From the NCBI GenBank assembly GCA_030141605.1, contig JAQGDQ010001524.1:1-36528 (forward strand): 36,528 bases of DNA, written 5' to 3'. This document shows positions 20,038 through 30,469 of the stretch, piece after piece (position 1 is the stretch's first letter; each line of letters starts with the position of its first letter). The position numbers and the translations under genes were made by a program. The notes beneath the pieces were generated by a model. That model was given only the letters and a program-made list of their open reading frames with translations, was not told the origin of the DNA and searched no databases. Source of the stretch: Tubiluchus corallicola. Lineage: Eukaryota > Priapulida > Priapulimorpha > Priapulimorphida > Tubiluchidae.

Positions 20038-20704
20038 TTTTATGTACACGAAGGTTGTAACGTTCTGTAACGTTAACAATTGTGTAACGTTCACTGTTTC
20101 CTATTCATAATTATCATAATTAATCCACCGATCTTAGCTTTTTTGCTAGGTTTCCCTCTTTGTGATCATCACTACGCATTCCAACATTTCAAATCGAGCT
20201 TATCATTAGACTATTACTATTATCGTGATGTCATTTTGTCTGATATTTGAAAGTCAGAAGTAGAATATAGTGTCTGTGTGATTGAACTTCACTTTCACTG
20301 GTCGATAATAGGTATCAGCTAAAAAAATTCGCGCCCGTGAGCGAAGCTAAACACGAAATTCTGCTTCTAGATTTTCAGAAAAAGTGTGTTAATTTATGTA
20401 TAATAAGAGCATAATGTTATTATAATGTACTGCCGTTTTGCATTTTTCTTTTAACAACAGGAGTCACTAGTTTTGCTCGCTAAGCCAATATAGTGTTACG
20501 TCGCTGCGACATAATATTACTATTATGGTACTAGAATGGCTTAAATTGGTTTTTGCAGTAAAAACAAATTGGTTGTTGGGTTGGCATTGGAAGCGTGCGT
20601 GAAACGTTCGTTGCGCATAAACTTGTTTAAAACAAATTTGCGCAAAATGTCTTGGTCGAGTTCTCCACGTTTTTTGGGGTGGAGGGGGGACGCCGCCAAA
20701 TTCT
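20038..20704. other. Non-repetitive 3' flank
   Basis: TAACGTT recurs at 20048-20095 (three to four times). Nothing coding is recognised. Confidence 0.4.
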
Positions 20705-20811
20705 AGATAGCGAATAGTTTAAGCGTGAGACTCTATTTTGCTTATAAAGAGAAAGAGATATCAGAACCAAATATCACTTCTCAATGCAAAAATTATGATG
20801 TCGAGTTACGT
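20705..20811. repeat. 107-bp flank shared with 8768-8874
   Basis: It is near-identical to 8768-8874 and of the same length, immediately left of a TTAA element in both places. Confidence 0.9.
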
Positions 20812-21443
20812 TTAAAACAAAACCGGACCCAATCTTAAACTGCTAGGTCAAAACAATTTAATCTTTAAAATATTGAAAGCAAACATACTGTTTTTTTCAA
20901 AAACTACTATTTTTGACTTACGTGGAAGCATTATTATCACACAAACACAATTTCATGTTCGCATCACTAGTTCTTCGCTGTTACATGCATTTCACCATTC
21001 GTTCGTTAGACGGGCACTAACGCCTGCATTTCGGAAACTCATTGCACAAAACACAGGTGCTGTACCTCAGTTCAGAAGTGTTAATTTGTGACGAACTACA
21101 CGCATTCGACAACTCATGCGTGAGCGCGTGAATATGAAATATAAATTTTGATCTTAAAACGTGCCTAGTTTTAGTACAACATACTGAATATCTTACAGTA
21201 GCATTCTACTTCAATTTCACTTTCGTAAACACGTGCAACAGTTCGCGAAATATTCTTTCCGTTCAAAATTATGTTAGTTTGTGATGTCATCAATAGTTGG
21301 GCTCGTCCGCCGTTAATAAAGTTTTAAAAATGATTATTTAATTATCTCAAACGCCTTTGCAGTATCATTTGTGTTGAAATGTATACTTTTTGCCGTACTT
21401 GAAAATAGGGTTGTTTACGAAAAATCATCCCGTCTTCCTATAA
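20812..21443. mobile_element. TTAA-flanked element, copy 3 (~630 bp)
   Basis: It begins TTAAAACAAAACCGGACCC and ends ATCCCGTCTTCCTATAA, so the right TTAA has mutated to TATAA. Interior blocks match copies 1 and 5, including GGGCACTAACGCCTGCATTT and GTCATCAATAGTTGGGCTCG. A 72-codon frame at 20873-21091 lies wholly inside and is not a gene. Confidence 0.84.
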
Positions 21444-21568
21444 TTTTTTAGTTTAGCATGAGTAATAACGCAGTGACTGGACGAGTTACCAAGCTCTAGA
21501 ACACAGTTTATACTGCATGCGTAAGATAGTAGACGTAGTAACGATTTCTTCCGTTACTTACAATATTA

Positions 21569-21903
21569 TCATCATCATCACCATACGCCCGTCACGTCTA
21601 TTGTAGACATTGGGCAGGCAGGATTCTAAAATAAAAGAAATCATGTCAGCACCACTTCCGTTACTTACAATAGCACTTATTTAATGTAGCAGAAAAACCT
21701 ACGAGAAACGAATCCTTCAGAAGCGAAAAGGCTGATGGACCTTGAACGGAAGTGGTGCTGACAAGCCACTGGCGTAGCAGTGTCTGGTTTTTTTTACTAG
21801 ATTACTGCTGCGTTTACCTGTCTGAAGGCAGATTTCTTTTATTTTAGAATTCTGCCTGCCCAATGTCTACAATAGACGTGACGGGCGTATGATGATGATG
21901 ATG
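21569..21903. mobile_element. Foldback element anchored on ATC/GAT microsatellites
   Basis: The left outer arm (21569-21643, from ATCATCATCATC through CACGTCTATTGTAGACATTG to AAAAGAAATC) is the reverse complement of 21830-21903. The inner pair 21645-21662 and 21745-21762 (GTCAGCACCACTTCCGTT) matches 18 of 18. A direct repeat of about 17 bp (CTTCCGTTACTTACAATA) lies at 21549 and at 21656, bracketing the left arm. The right arm runs straight into a GAT microsatellite. Confidence 0.85.
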
Positions 21904-22030
21904 ATGACGACGATGACGACGATAATGACGATGATGATGATGATGTTGTTGATGATAATGGTGATGACGATGACGATGGTGATGATGATGATGATAACGA
22001 TGATGACGACGATGATGATGATGATGATGA
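21889..22030. repeat. (GAT/GAC)n trinucleotide tract
   Basis: About 140 bp of GAT triplets interrupted by GAC, AAT and TTG. It begins exactly at the right arm end of the foldback element. The minus-strand Ser-rich frame across it is an artefact. Confidence 0.95.
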
Positions 22031-22397
22031 ACAAAAAGATTTGCTAGTGAAGTATTTGCAACCAGCCCACGTTATGCTTGTGAAGATGATGAAACTAGTC
22101 AAAAAACGGTGTACAAAAAAGAAGACTGAGTTTCAAAAAATTTCAAATGAAAAGAGCAAGAAGCTGGAGGAAAGAGAGACATGACGAATGTGCAGCAAAA
22201 ATGGCAGAAACTTTGAAAGACCCGGGTCGTACAATGACGTCATAAATTCGATTTCAACCAACACAAGATGTAGGTAAATAATTAACTGCACTTGATTAGT
22301 ACACCATAATAGATTTATACATCTAACACGCAGGTACCAGTAAACTGCATTATACACAACAAAAATTCTGTGTTGCACGTGGCGTGGGAACCGTGGA
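22031..22397. other. AT-rich 3' flank, nothing recognised
   Basis: No coding feature recognised. It lies beyond the (ATT)n tail of the minus-strand LINE and is probably the insertion target. Confidence 0.35.
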
Positions 22398-22429
22398 TCA
22401 TTATTATTATTATTATTATTGTTATTATT

Positions 22430-22495
<66 letters not shown>
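22398..22495. repeat. (ATT)n microsatellite, probable 3' tail of minus-strand LINE
   Basis: About 98 bp of ATT triplets. On the minus strand it is (AAT)n and lies about 390 bp downstream of the stop codon of the LINE remnant at 22886. I-clade LINEs are known to end in TAA repeats, so a tail origin is plausible. Confidence 0.85.
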
Positions 22496-23158
22496 TTCAA
22501 AAACTATGTACAGAATACATTCCCTCTATTTGTAGGGATATGTTTAAAATTTCTAAAAGTATTTACAACGTATTAAACCTATTCACATATATATATATAA
22601 TTTAGAATCCAACGCATGAAACATTGAACGACAACGATCATATACAATAGACATAGTTACAAATTATAATCCAACACTACATACATACATAATAAAAGAT
22701 AACGAACAGATTTTAATACTTAGTAACAAAAATTTACACACATTATACAGAATGAAAAACAGTGAGTACAATTATAATAAATATAATTACCAATTCTAAT
22801 ATAAATTCACATAATCATAAATAAAAACAAAACAGATTATAGAAAACACGACGAGAGTTGTAAAATTTCATCACCAACAGGCTGTTTATATACGGGCGAA
22901 AGACGATAGGAATTCATCCGAGATAAGATTTGCAAAAGCATTTATAGCATTATTATCTCGGCTAGAGAAAACATATTCCGAAACCAAAATAGGCAAAGTG
23001 CTAATAAAATCATTGGCTTGGTTTACTAATGTACATTCAAATAATAAATGATGTACAGACTGAGGGCTTAATAAGCAGTTACATGTGCTATTAGGAGCCT
23101 GCCCAATTTTGTACAAAAATTCCTTAAAATTTCCCTGTTTAAGTAATAAACTGAAAGC
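22496..23158 (-). pseudogene. LINE C-terminal zinc-knuckle remnant plus 3' UTR
   Basis: The minus-strand frame from about 23158 to the stop at 22886-22888 reads SLLLKQGNFKEFLYKIGQAP, then CNCLLSPQSVHHLLFEC. A C-x-C...H-H-x-L-L-F-E-C arrangement is the CCHC-like zinc knuckle at the C-terminus of many I/Jockey-type LINEs. Further upstream (23160-23440) related minus-strand words (ISDEDVSILA, FCIDFQVNGF) occur between stops and frameshifts, so the element is decayed and truncated. Positions 22496-22885 are its AT-rich 3' UTR, ending at the (AAT)n tail. Confidence 0.75.
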
Positions 23159-23791
23159 TTAAAACTTCTAATTTTCTCCTACCCAGAAAGGCAGGGAATT
23201 GCATGGGTATTAAAACCATGTAGTGCGTCAAGCTATCTAGAGCCCGACCGGGCAGCACATACTTGTGTTTTGACAGAGTTTGGGCAAAAGATTACAATAT
23301 CGTTTAACTGAAACCCATTAACTTGAAAATCAATGCAAAACTCTATATTATTTCAGACTCTAGATTCAGTCATTTGTTGCTGACTAGCTAAAATAGAGAC
23401 ATCTTCATCAGATATGAGAGAAATGCAACTTAAACTAGCGTGCCAATTCTACAAAATTCACACTAACTTGCAAAACGGTATTCGGTAACTAGTTAAACCT
23501 ACAGCATAGAAGAAAGATTGGTTTGAATCTGTGCTGTTCTATAAGTAATATACGTCAGTACTGTCGCTACGACAGCTTCCACTTTTCCTGTTCGCTAAAG
23601 AACAGTAATAAGTGGGTTTTTATTAATCTATCTATTAATTTATTTGCAATACTGCAAAGATGACAAATAAGAATTAAAAAAGGTAAGGCTTAATTTTTCA
23701 TAATAGGCTTTATTTATTATATTATAGTATAATATAATATTTTACTATATGCTCTTAATTTTATATATAATAATTAATTTTATTTCTTATT
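23159..23791. other. Decayed LINE sequence, then AT-rich DNA
   Basis: Positions 23160-23440 hold broken minus-strand LINE-like words as noted for the neighbouring remnant. From 23450 to 23791 I see AT-rich DNA, including TATATTATAGTATAATATAA near 23716, with no gene. Confidence 0.4.
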
Positions 23792-24018
23792 AACTTAAAC
23801 ACATTCATAGTTAAAAGAATATAACTTTATTAAAACTTTTACTTTACGTAGTTAAAAATCATGCCTAACGTTTCGACAAACCTACTGCTGTCATCATCAG
23901 TGGCTCTGCCTGTTTAAACTGATTGTACGTTTGCAGAATTTACCATTGATGATGACAGCAGAGCTCTGTCGAAACGTTTGGCATGATTTTCAACTATGCA
24001 AAGTAAACGTTTTAATAG
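23792..24018. mobile_element. Small foldback element, full copy (227 bp)
   Basis: Left arm 23826-23903 and right arm 23943-24018 are imperfect reverse complements: AACGTTTCGACA...GCTGTCATCATCAGTGG pairs with CCATTGATGATGACAGCAGA...TGTCGAAACGTT. The loop is about 40 bases. One arm plus loop recurs at 1084-1232. Confidence 0.88.
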
Positions 24019-24693
24019 AGGTAAGGCTTATCTTTAATTATGAGCATTTTTGCGCCCATTTTAGTGCACTGGAACGTTTTTCTTTCCCTTTTCTATCCCT
24101 ACATTTCTCAGTTTCTTCCTCACTGAAACGGCGCATCACTGAAAATTTTATAATTTTATCAAGTTTTAGTTCAGTTCAAACTTGATTTATTTATAGTGGA
24201 TTTACAATCAAACTGGGTCTGATACAGGTGTCTCCACGTGCAAATGCTGAGTACCAAGTGCTAGTAAAAGAATAATGGTTTCCCCAATTAATATCACACT
24301 CGATTCGATAAAACAATTGACTCAATTACACTCAGCAGATGGTGATTAAACTTACTTACACGAACAGGATAAACGATATTTTTTAATAACAACAATAATA
24401 ATAAAAATACATTTACAACGTAAGTTGGCTGGTTAATCATTTAAACAGTAAATTCTATTTTATTGCAAAGCAAAAAGTTTGATTCAATAAACAGCTGTAA
24501 TAAACTATGGATAATAAAGCAAGATGGATGACCAGTTTTGAATTTTTCGGTATAATATTACAGGATTATATTTTTGCAAAGATTCACGTGTTACAATTTG
24601 CTGGTCGACTAGGTCGTCTAATAATGTCGTTCTAGCTCTATCATATTTTACCCGTTAGAAAATGTAATGGTAAGAACTTTCTGAACTCTGCTT
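24019..24693. other. AT-rich 3' flank, nothing recognised
   Basis: An 84-codon plus-strand frame at 23931-24185 begins inside the foldback arm and has no domain. No other feature. Confidence 0.4.
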
Positions 24694-25146
24694 TTAACCC
24701 TTTCATACCCGTTGTATCCCGTGGGATACGAGAATATTTTCTGCTTTTAAAATTAATAAAATTTTAAAACTGAAAGTTATTTGATCTGTTAATAGTTATT
24801 TTGATTTAAGCCAATAACAATAGACTAAAAATGGTGATAAAATGGCAAACTAAAAATCTACATAGCATAAAAACTGTGCAAGTTACAGTACTTTAGAGAT
24901 GACTTTGTACAGATCAGCATAGCGTGCATACTAAATGTCTTAAATACTTTAAAAAATTATCAGCAGTTGCTTTTTATCCTTCCATTGAATCCCAATGTAT
25001 CCCGTGGGATACAGGCTATATTTAGCACACGGGCACAGGTAGAAAAAATAATTATTATGTGCAAACAAGATGGACATACTGAAGAAAAGTACCAAAACAA
25101 TTTTTTTTTTCTTATTAAAAAAATAATTTGGGACTGAAAGGGTTAA
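24694..25146. mobile_element. piggyBac-like TTAA MITE (453 bp)
   Basis: The left end TTAACCCTTTCATACCC and the reverse complement of the right end, TTAACCCTTTCAGTCCC, match at 15 of 17 positions, including the TTAA on each side. Ends starting CCCTTT next to TTAA are characteristic of piggyBac-type elements. Inside, GTATCCCGTGGGATAC occurs twice, at 24714-24729 and 24997-25012. Each is a pair of 7-bp inverted arms around GT. No transposase is encoded. Confidence 0.86.
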
Positions 25147-25175
25147 TATCTATCGTGAATGTATAGTGATTCTGT

Positions 25176-25360
25176 TTAAAGTAAAACAGGACCCATTCTT
25201 AAACTACAGATCAAAACATCTACCTTATTAAAAATTAAAAGAGAACTATAGAAAATATTGAAATATTTTTCGAAAATAACTTACGCGTACCAATTATTAG
25301 CAAAGAAACGTAATTTCGAGTTCGCTCGGCTAGTTCTTTGTTATAAAACAGCCGCGGAAA
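25176..25360. mobile_element. TTAA-flanked element, copy 4, truncated
   Basis: It begins TTAAAGTAAAACAGGACCC like the left end of the other copies. Homology continues through AACTTACG and GCTAGTTCTTTGTTA and fades near 25360, where AT-rich DNA takes over. The right end is absent. It starts only 29 bp after the piggyBac-like MITE. Confidence 0.75.
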
Positions 25361-25903
25361 AGAGGAAAATCGGCTATATAATAATATTATATATAATATA
25401 ATAATAATAACAATAAAATATACATAATATATAAAAATTTTATATAATATATAACTAAACATACCTGGAGTGTTAATATATAGACTACACAAAAATAAGA
25501 AGTATGTCTACTCAAAGACAAAAAAATGGCATTATTGGTGGCTTTTCAATTTTGATTTTTTTAATATTTGAATTTTGGTAAAACTCAGTGTAAAAACAGT
25601 TTTTTTGTGACCATCATACCCACGTGGAAAAAAATTATGGTTTGATACAGGATAACCCAACAATAATGCTCCACTGTGATCTGCATAGAACAGCGTTTTT
25701 ATCATGTAAAATGAACGAAATGATTCTCAACGTCCATTATAGTTATTATTTAATGTAATCGAATTCAAGTTAGAAAATTAGAATTTTTTTTAAAAAAATC
25801 GAGAGCTGTTGTGTAACTTAGCCTTATTACAGTGAAATGCGATTATAAGTGTCGGCAAAGAGTTATTAGATTAACTCGGAGATTGTAACAAAACACGCGG
25901 GAT
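25361..25903. other. Very AT-rich 3' flank, nothing recognised
   Basis: TATAATATATAA-type sequence at 25375-25455 is followed by ordinary AT-rich DNA. The minus-strand frame at 25235-25492 spans the truncated repeat and is not supported. Confidence 0.4.
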
Positions 25904-26110
25904 ACTTGATCGATAATTTTCCAATAAAATTTGCTTAAATATGTGTTATTTTCATACTTGATCCATAATTTTCCAATAAAATTTGTTTAAATTTGAGTTA
26001 TTTTCATACTTGATCGATAATTTTCCAAAAATTTTTTTTAAATTTGAGTTATTTCACACTTGATCGATAATTTTCCAATAAATTTTTTTTAAATTTGGGT
26101 TATTTTCATT
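25904..26110. repeat. 52-bp tandem repeat, four copies, different from the intron satellite
   Basis: ACTTGATCGATAATTTTCCA recurs at 25904, 25956, 26008 and 26058 (spacings 52, 52, 50). The sequence is unrelated to the 52-bp satellite at 9816-10612, so the shared length is probably coincidental. Confidence 0.94.
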
Positions 26111-26397
26111 GACGAGTTGAAATAAATTGAAATAAGTAAAATTAGAATTTATTTAAATTCCGAATAAAACACCTGACTTCCTTTTTTAATTAATATGTGT
26201 CAGGAGAATATATATAACAAATGATAAATACAGCTGCATGTGGGCTTTTAGACTTGTTGGACACTTCATATTATAAATTTACGAAAGTTTTTACTTATAC
26301 TACGCATGCGCTTAAATTATAATGAAATTAAATTATGTTAATTGAAACCTGTAAAGAAAAAATGTTTATTTAACTTTAAAGTGTTTTCAAACTTAGT

Positions 26398-26997
26398 TTA
26401 AAGCAAAAACGGAACCAATGTTAAACTGTAGGTCAAAACAATCTACTCTTTAAATATTGAAAGGAAACACACCATTTAAAGAATGACTTACGTGAAAGAA
26501 TTATTGTCACACAAACGCAATTTCACGTTCGCGCCACTAGTTCTTCGCTGTTACATGTATTTCGCCATTAACTAGTTAGACCCTGCATTTCACAAACAAA
26601 TTGCACAAAAACAGGTGCTGTACCTCTCAGTTCAGATGTGTTAGTTTGTGACGAGCTACACACGTTCGACAGCCCATGCGTAAATTTGAAATTTGAATTT
26701 GTATCTTAAAACTTGCCTAGTTTTAGTACAACACACTGAATATCTTACAGTAGCACTGTACTTCAATTTTCTTTTTCGCAAACACGTGCAACACGCTCAT
26801 GGAATATTTTTGCAGCTGAAAATTATATTAGTTTGTGATGTCATCAATAGTTGGGCTCGCCTGCCGTTAATTAAGTTTTTAATAAATTATTTTATTATCA
26901 GAATTGCTTTTGATTGTATTAATTGTGTTAAAATGTATACTTTTTATCGGATTTGAAAATGGGGTAGTATATGAAAAATCATCCCGTCTTCCTTTAA
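26398..26997. mobile_element. TTAA-flanked element, copy 5 (600 bp)
   Basis: It begins TTAAAGCAAAAACGGAACC and ends ATCCCGTCTTCCTTTAA, with intact TTAA at both sides. Interior blocks match copies 1 and 3. A frame at 26693-26956 (87 codons) lies wholly inside and is not a gene. Confidence 0.86.
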
Positions 26998-27220
26998 ATT
27001 ATACTATATGAACCATAAACTTTATTATTTTTAGGGAAAAACAACAGACTGATAATCGCGCGATTCGAATAGCACAGACATATTTCAATGTAAGCGGTTA
27101 ATACAATAACACAATATGCGGATAAAGTAATATTTCTGACGCTAATTTTTGCAAAAATTGTGAAGTCTTGACCAGTTTCAGGCGAATTACCGGCCAGACC
27201 ATATACCTCAGCAGAGAGTT

Positions 27221-27592
27221 TTGTTGGAACGGCGCATAAGGAATCGGGTTAATTCTACACGTTGTGTAACCTACTTGGAATTGAACCCCGGTCTCGAAAC
27301 TCCTCGTTTTGAATCGACAATATTTGAGCATCGTCGGATAAGCTTCACAAGAATGCGTCTTCAGTCACATGGGCTGGGGATAGAAACGGGTAGATGGGCG
27401 AGACAGCCAAGGGAAAATAGGTTATGTCCTTGTGGGGACATTCAAACTGAGAAACACGTTATACAGACACGCCCCCTAACATCTAATATTAGAAACCGCT
27501 ACGATAATGAAAACTTTTCTGATTTAACTCACTTCTTTGAGCACACTAATTGTTATATAATATGTTATGAAATTTTGCAACTTTTATGCTGA
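27221..27592 (+). pseudogene. LINE reverse-transcriptase C-terminus remnant (+)
   Basis: The frame stays open for about 123 codons and contains, at residues 43-85, RMRLQSHGLGIETGRW, then PRENRLCPCGDIQTEKHV. This matches the C-terminal segment of LINE polyproteins, usually R-x-x-S-H-x-L-x-I-E-T-G-R-W followed by a C-x-C...H...C knuckle. The final cysteine of the knuckle appears to be replaced by Arg (IQTRPL). Reverse-transcriptase catalytic motifs are absent upstream. Downstream, AATAAA at 27735-27740 leads straight into a (CATA)n tail, which marks the 3' end of the element. Confidence 0.82.
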
Positions 27593-27742
27593 TGTACCTT
27601 GTATGCATAACACTGTTTTAATGCTATAACCTTGAGTAGGAAATGTACGTAAAGTGACATTTGGACTAAAATTACTAATGTATCGATTATGGCATTTACT
27701 TCGTTCCTCGTGTATACATGTAACTTGTTTAGTCAATAAACT

Positions 27743-27882
27743 ACATACATACATACATACATACATACATACATACATACATACATACATACATACATAC
27801 ATACATACATACATACATACATACATACATACATACATACATACATACATACATACATACATACATACATACATACATACAT
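27743..27882. repeat. (CATA)n microsatellite, 3' tail of the LINE at 27221
   Basis: About 35 uninterrupted units begin immediately after AATAAACTA. The long Tyr/Ile/His and Val/Cys/Met frames on both strands are artefacts. Confidence 0.96.
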
Positions 27883-28062
27883 AAATATCGTACCGGATTA
27901 TGAAATTTCCGTAAAACAAAAAGTGTTGTTCCTTTACACAAATCTATTATATCCTATTTCTAAACGAAAATGTCGGCAGTTGGAAAAAATGGCGGTCTCA
28001 TTTAGCCAAACAGACATGCATTGGCAGTGCTGCTACAGAGTTGACTGACGTACCATGATCGA

Positions 28063-28418
28063 TCACGCATCATATGATGACAACAAAATTGTGCACAATA
28101 AAACAATCTCTTGCCGACCAGCCAGATTGTGACAGTTGCACGTATAGAAGGCGGAACTTATGAAAGCAAAAGATGCTTTCAAACTTTTCCACACATTAGA
28201 ATTTAGTTTGTTCGGAAATAAAGTCGGTTTGAGTAATTTATATTCATGAAGTTGCGCGTAGCAGACTTGGAGAATTTCACTGCAAATCGCAGGGCACTCA
28301 TAATACGTTTTCGTCAAAAACAAATTTTTAATTCTTTTTTCTCGCGCTTCTAGATGCAATTGAAAATCTTCGTGTTGGAAACATATACGTTTCAATATGC
28401 ACGCATAACTAATTATTT
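28063..28418 (-). other. Unidentified open frame, ~118 codons
   Basis: The minus strand is open from about 28418 to the stop at 28063. It includes RICFQHEDFQLHLEAREKR and NCHNLAGRQEIVLL. There is no ATG near the upstream end, no splice context I can defend, and no domain I recognise. Residue composition is not low-complexity, which sets it apart from other open frames here. It could be an old transposon fragment or chance. Confidence 0.25.
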
Positions 28419-28607
28419 AGATGTAACTAGACAGTCATAATATTGTAATCAAACGGTCAATTTGGGCATTTTTGATTGACCATTTTATATCGGCTTTCGC
28501 AAGAATGTTCTGCACTCTTGAGTTATCATTTAAAATTGAACGTTGATGAAAAAATTCAAAAATTAACTGAAAAAAATACTAGTTTTCAAAGAAATTAAGG
28601 ATAATTA

Positions 28608-28818
<211 letters not shown>

Positions 28819-29171
28819 GGAGCACATCAAAGTTTCTCCTACATTTACAAATTAAAACCTACTGCACACAAAAAACTCAAGTGAACAGCAAAAAACGTCA
28901 GTAAAGAACCCAATTTCAATTTCATACGTTTAGTATTTTACAAAAAATTATTTTTGTAAACATTGTATATGTGTTAAACTTTCCGAACTGTTTGAAAGTT
29001 TTATGTACTGAGGTAATTAATTACAGCCTCACTTGTGTTTTTAATTGCAAAATTATTTTATTGTATAACATTACTACTCACAGCAGTGGGAAAACTGGTT
29101 ATACTATCAACTTTCGAATGTGTAGTTTACCGTTTAACGATGTGAAATTTTAATAGCAATAAAGAATTTTA
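28819..29171. other. AT-rich 3' flank before an (ATT)n tract
   Basis: AATAAAG at 29158-29164 lies just before the (ATT)n tract, as in a LINE 3' end, but no LINE coding remnant could be read upstream. A 60-codon frame at 28971-29153 is not recognisable. Confidence 0.4.
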
Positions 29172-29290
<119 letters not shown>

Positions 29291-30100
29291 AACACACAAC
29301 AAAATGTGCATTCTTATTGTTATTTCACCTTACTAATTTTGTATAATTGTCTCTTTATTTGCATTTCATCATGTCACCAACTTTCACCAGTCATCATTCA
29401 TTCTCATCCTCGCTTGCTCACATCCTTTCCTTTCATTTTTTATTCAAACGCATGTAGGCCTATTACTCGAAATTTCACAGCCAGGAACTTGGCTTCCTTA
29501 ATACCCTGCAACACAAATCATTTAAGTGGGTAGCTAATCTAATCATTTTTTTTCAAAATTCGTTACAATGTCACGAATTGTGAGATAGATAAATGAAAAT
29601 ATAAAAAGAAATTTCTTACCCTACTCAAATACATCTTGCTTTGTCTAAGTTTTATCCATATTTCAGTTTGTGGGTTCTGTACCTAAAAAATTGTAACTGT
29701 TTGAAAGAGTGACGCGGTAAAAATAGCTGTTTAAATTCTGATGTGATAACATATTAAATGAAGCCATTGTATAAGAGCAACTGGTGTGTTTTAAACTCCA
29801 ACTCATTTAATACGTAACCAAAACTTTATTTTCATAATGGACCTGTCTTTTGGAAATTTTAAACTTAAAATGATCTTAAAAATCAAACAGAATAATTTTA
29901 ATGAACATGAAATTACTGCAAACACACAAAAAACATCAATACATGTTTCAACACGCTGCTGGCGCCACCATCTGTGGAATGAAGAACTACAACAACAAAG
30001 GTGCGTTATATAGACAGGAGATAATTACCTGTTACCTGCAGAAGCCCGCGAATGAGTGAAACACTTTGGCAACAACTGAGAGCTGGGAGAAGCGAAACAG
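29291..30100. other. 3' flank, nothing firmly recognised
   Basis: A 75-codon frame at 29306-29533 has no domain. Two CAGGTA-type hexamers lie close together on the minus strand in ATTACCTGTTACCTGCAG (30024-30041), but this is an isolated pair. Confidence 0.4.
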
Positions 30101-30200
30101 AGGGGTGGTTAGGATTTAGGGGGTGGATAGAAAAAAAACAGAAGGGTGGGTCGGATTTAGGGGGTGGGTAGAAACGAAAGAAGGGGTGGTTAGGATTCAG
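30101..30200. repeat. G-rich minisatellite, about 2.5 units of ~42 bp
   Basis: GGGGTGGTTAGGATTTAGGG, GGGTGGGTCGGATTTAGGG and GGGGTGGTTAGGATTCAG follow one another, separated by A-rich AGAAACGAAAG-type linkers. Runs of G in one strand could in principle form a G-quadruplex. Confidence 0.85.
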
Positions 30201-30469
30201 TGAAAAGGCTGGAATCAGTTAATTGAAAAAAGGTATGGGAAAAGGGTTTAAAACTATTGCATTAGTTTAAAATTTAAATTAATTTAAACAGTGCGCGCTT
30301 ATGAAAAGCCACGATGCGCATACGAAATGTCACGAGGTGAACCAGTTACGTCACAAGTTCAAATGAATGGCGACAACCCCCGCGCATGAAAATTTCTCTA
30401 GCATAAATTAAGTTTCTGGCTTATAGACAACTTTTTGCAAATTCGTTTGATACATTTTTCTAGGTTTAA

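Noticed and set aside
21839-22102. Ser-rich minus-strand frame of 87 codons
   Set aside because: It is the reverse strand of a GAT/GAC tract next to a foldback arm.
25904-26110. Link between this 52-bp repeat and the 52-bp intron satellite
   Set aside because: The unit sequences share no similarity beyond AT-richness; equal length appears coincidental.
27584-27941. Met/Tyr/Val/Cys and Ile/His/Thr frames on both strands
   Set aside because: They are translations of the (CATA)n LINE tail.
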